NCBI GenBank assembly: GCA_002314325.1
Contig: DCFC01000011.1
Location: 61,247-70,833, forward strand
From: Megamonas hypermegale
Lineage (GTDB): Bacteria > Bacillota > Negativicutes > Selenomonadales > Selenomonadaceae
Length of the DNA: 9,587 nucleotides
Reading direction: 5' to 3'
Positions within the stretch are counted from its first letter, which is position 1, and the number at the start of each line of letters is the position of its first letter. A program made the position numbers and the translations under genes. The notes under the pieces are model-generated. The model was not told where the DNA came from. It did not search any database and worked only from the letters and a program-made list of their open reading frames with translations. Of the stretch, positions 5,978 to 9,587 are shown one piece after another.

Positions 5978-6652
5978 CTAAAATGAAACGCTTTTATGCA
6001 AAACAAACCTGTTTTTCGTATAGTCAATCAGACCGTCCCGCCGCATACGCGACAGCTCCGCCGACATTGCACTGCGCTCGACCGAGAGAAAATCCGCCAG
6101 TTCCTGCCGGTTAAAAGGAATGATAACCGTATTGCTACGCTGTTTTACAGCCTCAGCGGACAGATACGATAAAAGTTTGGCACGTGTGTTTTTCTGCGTC
6201 AAATGCTCGATTTTTGCTGTCAGCATGATATTTTTCTGCGCCATCAACTGGAGCATGTTGCAGATTATCTTCGCATGAAACTTGCAGGCAAATTGACACG
6301 GTGAAGCAATTTTTTCGTAATTGATGAACATGATTTCCGTTTTTTCCGCCGCTACCACGCTGAAAATATTGTAATGCACCTGAGCGCAGGCAAACGCCTC
6401 GCCGAACAGTTCGCCTGCTGCGAGTGAAGCCAATATACTGCGGTTGCCCCAGTAATCCTCTTTAACGATATTGACTCTGCCGCTTAAAACGATGCCGACT
6501 TCCCAAAGCGTATGCGAGGCTTTAATAATATACGTATTTTTTTCATACATTTTAATATTTGCCAGCAGACAGCCGAGCATTTTTGCCAAATCCTGCCGAT
6601 TGACTCCTGAAAACAGCGCTGATTTCTGTAATATAGTCAAATAATCCTGCAT
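5978..6652 (-). CDS. Crp/Fnr-family transcriptional regulator
   Basis: This 224-residue protein has an N-terminal cyclic-nucleotide-binding-like jelly roll (about 8-115), a long dimer helix (about 120-150) and a C-terminal winged helix (about 155-218). The helix-turn-helix RQELADFLSVERSAMSAELS runs from 182. The cNMP cassette is degenerate: the Arg-Ser pair that binds the cAMP phosphate is absent (HYNIFS at 93-98), so cAMP is an unlikely ligand. It lacks the N-terminal four-cysteine cluster of FNR but has C119, C123 and C131 (CQFACKFH and IICN) at the start of the dimer helix, plus C28 and C89. Helix residues at the FNR E-xx-SR positions are S194, S197 and A198, so classical FNR specificity is doubtful. 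The ATG at 6652 has AGGAGG 6 bases upstream. The gene follows selD by 23 bases and is probably co-transcribed. Confidence 0.88.
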   Translation of the reverse strand: MQDYLTILQKSALFSGVNRQDLAKMLGCLLANIKMYEKNTYIIKASHTLWEVGIVLSGRVNIVKEDYWGNRSILASLAAGELFGEAFACAQVHYNIFSVVAAEKTEIMFINYEKIASPCQFACKFHAKIICNMLQLMAQKNIMLTAKIEHLTQKNTRAKLLSYLSAEAVKQRSNTVIIPFNRQELADFLSVERSAMSAELSRMRRDGLIDYTKNRFVLHKSVSF

Positions 6653-6658
6653 GTATTT

Positions 6659-6664
6659 CCTCCT
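6659..6664 (-). promoter_or_regulatory. Ribosome binding site deciding the crp-type start
   Basis: On the minus strand AGGAGG is followed 6 bases later by ATG at 6652. Earlier in-frame codons, up to 6697 inside selD, have no comparable site, so the longer 239-residue reading is rejected. Confidence 0.85.
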
Positions 6665-6675
6665 GTAAACCCGTA

Positions 6676-7725
6676 TTAAATTTCCAGACTGAGCCAATTA
6701 TCCTCTTTTTCCGTTACGTAGCCGATAATAACGGCGGCAGGAATTTGCAAGCGCAATTTATCCAGCAGTTTAAATCCTTCTTTTTCCGGCACGGCAATTA
6801 ACAGACCGCCGCTCGTCTGCGGGTCGTACAGTATATCCTGCATAGTTCGGGTAATATCACCTTTGAGCGAAACGCCTTTTTCCGCATATTCGCGGTTGCG
6901 GTATGCTCCTGCCGGTATAAATCCCATAGCGGCAAATTCCCACGCTTCTTTATGGTACGGTACTTTGTCCGCCAGAATGTGCAGTGTGCAGCCGCTGCCC
7001 TGCGCCATTTCAAAACCGTGTCCGAGCAGCGCAAAACCCGTAACGTCGGTACAGCTCGTAACCGGATATTTCACCATGATGTCGCGCGCCGTTTTATTCA
7101 ATGTCGCCATCTGGGCATAAATCTTCTGCAGCAGATTTTCCTCCACCAGTCCGGCTTTGGCAGCCGTCGTCAAAATACCGATACCGAGCGGCTTTGTCAA
7201 AATGAGTATATCACCGACTTTGGCGCTGCTGTTCGTCAGCACTTTCTGCGGATGCACAAAACCGGAAACGGCCAGCCCGTAAATCGGCTCCGCTCCGTGA
7301 ATAGTATGGCCGCCCGTGATGATGGCTCCCGCTTCATACGCTTTATCATAGCCGCCGCGCAGAATTTCCTGCACCATAGTACCGTCCATATTATCCGGTA
7401 TGCACATGATGTTGAGCGCCAATTTCGGTTCGCCGCCCATTGCGTAAATATCACTTAGAGCATTGGCGGCGGCAATCTGCCCGTATAAAAACGGGTCGTC
7501 CACAATCGGCGGAAAAAAATCCGTCGTCTGAATTAAGGCTCTGTTTTCATCCAGCACATATACGCTGGCATCATCGCTTTTATCATAGCCAACGATTAAA
7601 TTCGGGTCGCTGTGCGTGCGAAAACCTTTCAGCATATGCACCAGTGTACCCGCGCCGACTTTTGCCCCGCAACCGGCACAGCTGGCAAGTTTCGTCAACT
7701 TCACTGCTGTTTCCATTATTTCCAT
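6676..7725 (-). CDS. selD: Selenophosphate synthase (selenide, water dikinase)
   Basis: SelD makes selenophosphate from selenide and ATP, the activated selenium donor for selenocysteine, selenouridine and selenium-containing cofactors. The 349-residue protein has the AIRS-type two-domain fold. The active-site loop LTKLASCAGCGAKV (10-23) contains C19, aligned with E. coli Cys17, and the conserved K22; C16 is an additional nearby cysteine. The active site uses cysteine, not selenocysteine. Nucleotide and metal motifs include GYDKSDDASVYVLDE, TTDFFPPIVDDP, GGHTIHGAEPIYGLAVSG and TSCTDVTGFALLGH, and DPQTSGGLL near the C-terminus is diagnostic. The ATG has AAGGAAG about 7 bases upstream; a second in-frame ATG at 7716 is less well placed. 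Upstream lie yedE, a tusA-like gene and a DUF3343 gene, all linked to selenium metabolism. Confidence 0.96.
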   Translation of the reverse strand: MEIMETAVKLTKLASCAGCGAKVGAGTLVHMLKGFRTHSDPNLIVGYDKSDDASVYVLDENRALIQTTDFFPPIVDDPFLYGQIAAANALSDIYAMGGEPKLALNIMCIPDNMDGTMVQEILRGGYDKAYEAGAIITGGHTIHGAEPIYGLAVSGFVHPQKVLTNSSAKVGDILILTKPLGIGILTTAAKAGLVEENLLQKIYAQMATLNKTARDIMVKYPVTSCTDVTGFALLGHGFEMAQGSGCTLHILADKVPYHKEAWEFAAMGFIPAGAYRNREYAEKGVSLKGDITRTMQDILYDPQTSGGLLIAVPEKEGFKLLDKLRLQIPAAVIIGYVTEKEDNWLSLEI

Positions 7726-7772
7726 AAAATCACTTCCTTAAATTTCCTATTTAAAAATTAAATTTACATACA

Positions 7773-7806
7773 GAAAAACACAGCTCATCTCCAAGCTGTG
7801 TTTTTC
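7773..7806 (-). terminator. Hairpin terminator between the DUF3343 gene and selD
   Basis: The arms GAAAAACACAGCT (7773-7785) and AGCTGTGTTTTTC (7794-7806) form a perfect 13-bp stem with an 8-base loop. It begins 4 bases after the DUF3343 stop. The U-tract is only five bases and sits within the stem, so termination may be partial, lowering but not abolishing expression of selD and the regulator. I see no convincing promoter in 7726-7772. Confidence 0.72.
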
Positions 7807-7809
7807 GTT

Positions 7810-8055
7810 TTAACTGTCTTCCGCCTGATAGATAATCCGATAACCTGCGTGCGTGATTTCTACAATCTGTTCCACTTCATCCGTATGAATTTCACCGAGT
7901 GCGACCAGTTCGCCGTCGCATTTTACGCATGTACCGCAACTGCTGCTCAAATCGCGCGGCACAGGCATGACCTTGGCCGAAATATCATGTGCTTCACACA
8001 GTTTTTTGAAACGGATTGCGCCGAAATGAGAATAAAACGTAGCGATATATTTCAT
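7810..8055 (-). CDS. DUF3343 (putative Se/S carrier) protein
   Basis: This 81-residue cytoplasmic protein of the DUF3343 family (PF11823) is often found beside YedE, YedF and SelD. The opening MKYIATFYSHFGAIRFKKL and the VPRDLSSSCG stretch are typical. Three cysteines form C40-xx-C43-xx-C46 (SCGTCVKC), a possible site for carrying sulfur or selenium, and C20 lies earlier. The exact biochemical role is not established; a carrier or delivery function between the transporter or TusA-like protein and SelD is inferred from context. The start codon is one base after the stop of the tusA-like gene (TAA-G-ATG) with no good ribosome site, so translation is probably coupled. The stop is followed at once by a terminator. 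Confidence 0.85.
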   Translation of the reverse strand: MKYIATFYSHFGAIRFKKLCEAHDISAKVMPVPRDLSSSCGTCVKCDGELVALGEIHTDEVEQIVEITHAGYRIIYQAEDS

Positions 8056-8056
8056 C

Positions 8057-8263
8057 TTATTTTGTAAATGTCAGCGTATATTCGCCGTCATTTTCGGTTA
8101 TATCCGTTTTATAGCCCTGATGTTCGGCGTAACGCATCGTATTTTCTTTGGAAGCGTGGTTATCAACGATTATCTGATACGATTTTTCCTTTGTCGCCAT
8201 TGCCTGCCGCAGCATAATGACAGGCTCCGGACAGGAAAGACCGCGTGCGTCTATGATTTTCAT
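8057..8263 (-). CDS. TusA/SirA-like sulfurtransferase-type carrier (YedF N-domain type)
   Basis: This 68-residue protein is a complete TusA-like domain. The hallmark DARGLSCPEPVI has the reactive C11 in the CPxP motif, which in TusA carries a persulfide. In selenium gene clusters the related protein YedF has this domain fused to a DsrE-like C-terminal part of similar or greater length; here only the first domain is present and the frame ends cleanly before the DUF3343 gene. It probably carries sulfur or selenium toward SelD, an inference from neighbours. The ATG at 8263 has AAGGAGA about 7 bases upstream, inside the end of yedE, and the intergenic gap is 13 bases. C11 is the only cysteine, as in many TusA proteins. 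Confidence 0.88.
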   Translation of the reverse strand: MKIIDARGLSCPEPVIMLRQAMATKEKSYQIIVDNHASKENTMRYAEHQGYKTDITENDGEYTLTFTK

Positions 8264-8276
8264 GTCAAAATCTCCT

Positions 8277-9365
8277 TTACTGTTTTTTCGCCTGCATGGT
8301 ATTTACCCAGGCGATAACGGTTATAACAACAATCCCGATTATAACGGCGATTTTTCCGTTATCCGTCGGACCTTCGCCGCTGGAAGCCAGGCCGAAATTA
8401 TGCGCAAATGCCGCACCGATGATTAAACCGATAACGGTGATGGCGCTGTCGGTATTGCCTTCACCGGAAAGCACCAGCTGGCGAAGCGGACAGCCGCCGA
8501 GCAATACACAACCAAAACCGGCAAGAAACATGCCGAGAAAATTCCAGAGCCCGTCCGTATGCGCAATCGGCTGAGCGGCAAAACCGGGATTGAAATACAC
8601 CGTATTCGTCATCATGGTAAGCACCAGATTGCAGACAAAGGCGCTGATTAAAATAGCAACAAAGCCGAGCAGAAGTTTATTTTCGCGAAATAAAATCATG
8701 TCGCGGATACCGCCCACCATGCACAGACGCGTACGCTGCGCCAATGCCCCGACGATTAAACCGGCAATAAGGCTTACGGCAACAGCAGCATGTTTTGCCC
8801 CCGGTGCGTTTGCCGCCGTGGAAAAATGGATAAATGCCGGAGCAGCCAGCAGTAATACGAATAAAGCTATTTCTACAGCAGGCAGAATAAATCCTTCCAG
8901 ACGAGGCAGTTTATATGTGAGTTTCAACGTATATCCTCTGTTCAGGAAAAATACGCCTGCGCCTATGCCGAAAACGAAACCAACAAGGCCGAAAAGCGCA
9001 TTCCAATCACCGCCGGCGATGCGCAAAATCATGCGGAACGGACAGCCGAGAAACATCAGACAGCCAATCATGACGAAAAAACCCAGTATGAAACGGGTGA
9101 GCGGTGAACTGCCGCCTTTGGCGTTGAATTCGCTTTTGCCGCTAGCTACAACGAAACTGCCTAGCACCAATCCGATAATTTCCGGGCGGATATACTGCAC
9201 CGGCGCCGCCGAGTGAAGACCGAGACCACCGGCCGTATCGCGCAGAAAGCAGGCAATACAAAAGCCCATATTGGCGGGATTGCCGAAGAAAACGAGTAAT
9301 GAAGCAATTATACCGATAATAATTCCTGCTGAAATAATTGTGATTTTTTCATTCTGTAAAGACAA
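8277..9365 (-). CDS. yedE: YedE/YeeE-family membrane protein of selenium metabolism
   Basis: This polytopic inner-membrane protein of about 362 residues has two homologous halves, as in the YeeE/YedE sulfur-transport family (PF04143). Members such as YeeE take up thiosulfate through conserved cysteines, and the selenium-linked subgroup (YedE/FdhT) is proposed to transport a selenium compound. Conserved cysteine motifs are visible: NMGFCIACFLRDTAGGLGLH near the N-terminus, LGCPFRMILRIAGGDWN, TRLCMVGGIRDM and LGGCPLRQLVLSGEGNTDS. About nine or ten hydrophobic segments occur. An ATG at 9383 would add six residues (MKGDDC), but it has no ribosome site upstream and lies just behind a -10-like TATAAT. 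AAGGGAG lies after that ATG and points to TTG at 9365, giving MSLQNEKITIISAG. It heads the selenium cluster. Confidence 0.93.
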   Translation of the reverse strand: MSLQNEKITIISAGIIIGIIASLLVFFGNPANMGFCIACFLRDTAGGLGLHSAAPVQYIRPEIIGLVLGSFVVASGKSEFNAKGGSSPLTRFILGFFVMIGCLMFLGCPFRMILRIAGGDWNALFGLVGFVFGIGAGVFFLNRGYTLKLTYKLPRLEGFILPAVEIALFVLLLAAPAFIHFSTAANAPGAKHAAVAVSLIAGLIVGALAQRTRLCMVGGIRDMILFRENKLLLGFVAILISAFVCNLVLTMMTNTVYFNPGFAAQPIAHTDGLWNFLGMFLAGFGCVLLGGCPLRQLVLSGEGNTDSAITVIGLIIGAAFAHNFGLASSGEGPTDNGKIAVIIGIVVITVIAWVNTMQAKKQ

Positions 9366-9373
9366 ACAATCGT

Positions 9374-9380
9374 CTCCCTT
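9374..9380 (-). promoter_or_regulatory. Ribosome binding site favouring a TTG start for yedE
   Basis: On the minus strand AAGGGAG lies 8 bases before TTG at 9365 and directly after the in-frame ATG at 9383. It can serve only the TTG start, so yedE probably begins there. Confidence 0.65.
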
Positions 9381-9385
9381 CATAA

Positions 9386-9391
9386 ATTATA
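9386..9391 (-). promoter_or_regulatory. -10 element of the selenium cluster
   Basis: A perfect TATAAT reads on the minus strand. Its -35 region (about 9409-9414) reads GGGTGT, which is not a consensus, so the promoter may need an activator or be weak. Transcription would start near 9379, downstream of the ATG at 9383. Confidence 0.4.
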
Positions 9392-9462
9392 TCAATATTT
9401 TCATAATAACACCCGCCAAAATTGCTGTCTAATTTAAATTATTAATATTTTTTCACTATCTA

Positions 9463-9491
9463 TTTAAAATTTTGATAAATAATTGATATAA
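9463..9491 (+). promoter_or_regulatory. Possible rightward promoter near the window end
   Basis: TTTAAA at 9463-9468 and TATAAT at 9486-9491 are 17 bases apart, pointing out of the window. The DNA is very AT-rich, so this may be chance. The rest of 9392-9504 holds nothing else I can support. Confidence 0.25.
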
Positions 9492-9504
9492 TAAATGTAG
9501 TAAT

Positions 9505-9542
9505 GTTCATTTTTCTTTTGAAAGGTCAAAAGAAAAATGAAC
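9505..9542. repeat. Perfect 17-bp inverted repeat at the edge of a cut-off sequence block
   Basis: Arms 9505-9521 (GTTCATTTTTCTTTTGA) and 9526-9542 are exact reverse complements around the loop AAGG. Neither side carries the U-run of a terminator in register. The hairpin is followed by purine-rich DNA (9543-9560) and then a more GC-balanced stretch (CGCTATCGCTGCACTGGGC) that reaches the edge. On the minus strand a frame stays open from the edge to a stop at 9507-9509. The look is that of the end of a dispersed intergenic repeat or small non-autonomous element, but only a genome search could show other copies. Confidence 0.5.
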
Positions 9543-9587
9543 CAAAAAGAAAAAACCTTTTAACGTTTCGCTATCGCTGCACTGGGC

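Noticed and set aside
6952..7458. 168-residue open frame antisense to selD
   Set aside because: A shadow frame; selD motifs are intact on the opposite strand.
7749..7763. ATTTAA-AAA-TTAAAT inverted repeat upstream of selD as an operator
   Set aside because: Pure A/T with short arms; expected by chance in AT-rich spacer DNA.
8590..9216. 208-residue open frame antisense to yedE
   Set aside because: Low-complexity basic composition typical of the reverse of a membrane-protein gene; yedE is clearly the coding strand.
9472..9488. Direct repeat of TTGATA one helical turn apart
   Set aside because: Too short and in very AT-rich DNA; no gene it would control is in view.
9507..9587. 26-codon minus-strand frame open to the right edge
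   Set aside because: It runs through the hairpin repeat, has phenylalanine-rich low-complexity content and no recognisable family; more likely part of the repeat.

Overview
The window looks like chromosomal DNA of an anaerobic, low-to-moderate GC Firmicute. The protein style, the strong AGGAGG-type ribosome binding sites and the mix of genes (CBS-domain pyrophosphatase, LrgAB, a YedE/TusA-like/DUF3343/SelD selenium set) fit the Negativicutes best. That placement comes from recall of protein families, not from a database search. All stretches between genes are shorter than 300 bases. I see no tRNA, rRNA, CRISPR array, transposase or phage gene.

Layout from left to right. (1) 1-1247: the isoprenoid gene ispG (+), with a possibly structured leader and its own terminator. 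(2) 1248-1469: a near-consensus FNR-type box, a TATAAT -10 and a 42-residue reading frame behind a GGAGG site (+). (3) 1470-2255: a TtcA-like PP-loop ATPase (-), whose terminator lies within the 3' end of the small frame. It is divergent from (4) ppaC (+), a family II pyrophosphatase with a CBS-DRTGG-CBS insert. (5) A shared bidirectional terminator separates ppaC from a convergent operon (-): a FadR-type GntR regulator followed by lrgA and lrgB. The three genes are nearly end to end. A perfect 21-bp palindrome with TGGT-N3-ACCA at its core sits just downstream of a strong TTGACT-16-TATAAT promoter. (6) 5978-9365: a selenium gene cluster (-) in the order yedE, tusA-like, DUF3343, terminator, selD, crp/fnr-type regulator. 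(7) The right edge holds AT-rich DNA and a perfect 17-bp hairpin that runs into a sequence block cut off by the window end.

How the parts may work together. YedE is a membrane transporter-like protein of the thiosulfate/selenium YeeE/YedE class. The TusA-like and DUF3343 proteins carry cysteines suited to holding sulfur or selenium, and SelD makes selenophosphate, so the cluster reads as an uptake-carrier-activation line. No selA, selB, selC or ybbB is in the window, so the fate of the selenophosphate cannot be told from here. The GntR-lrgAB operon looks like a self-regulated metabolite-response unit. LrgAB homologues have been linked to pyruvate transport, and FadR-family regulators with TGGT-N3-ACCA operators include pyruvate and lactate sensors. 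The most interesting items are the selenium cluster with its cysteine-bearing Crp/Fnr-type regulator, the GntR operator next to lrgAB, and the FNR-type box in front of an undescribed small gene.
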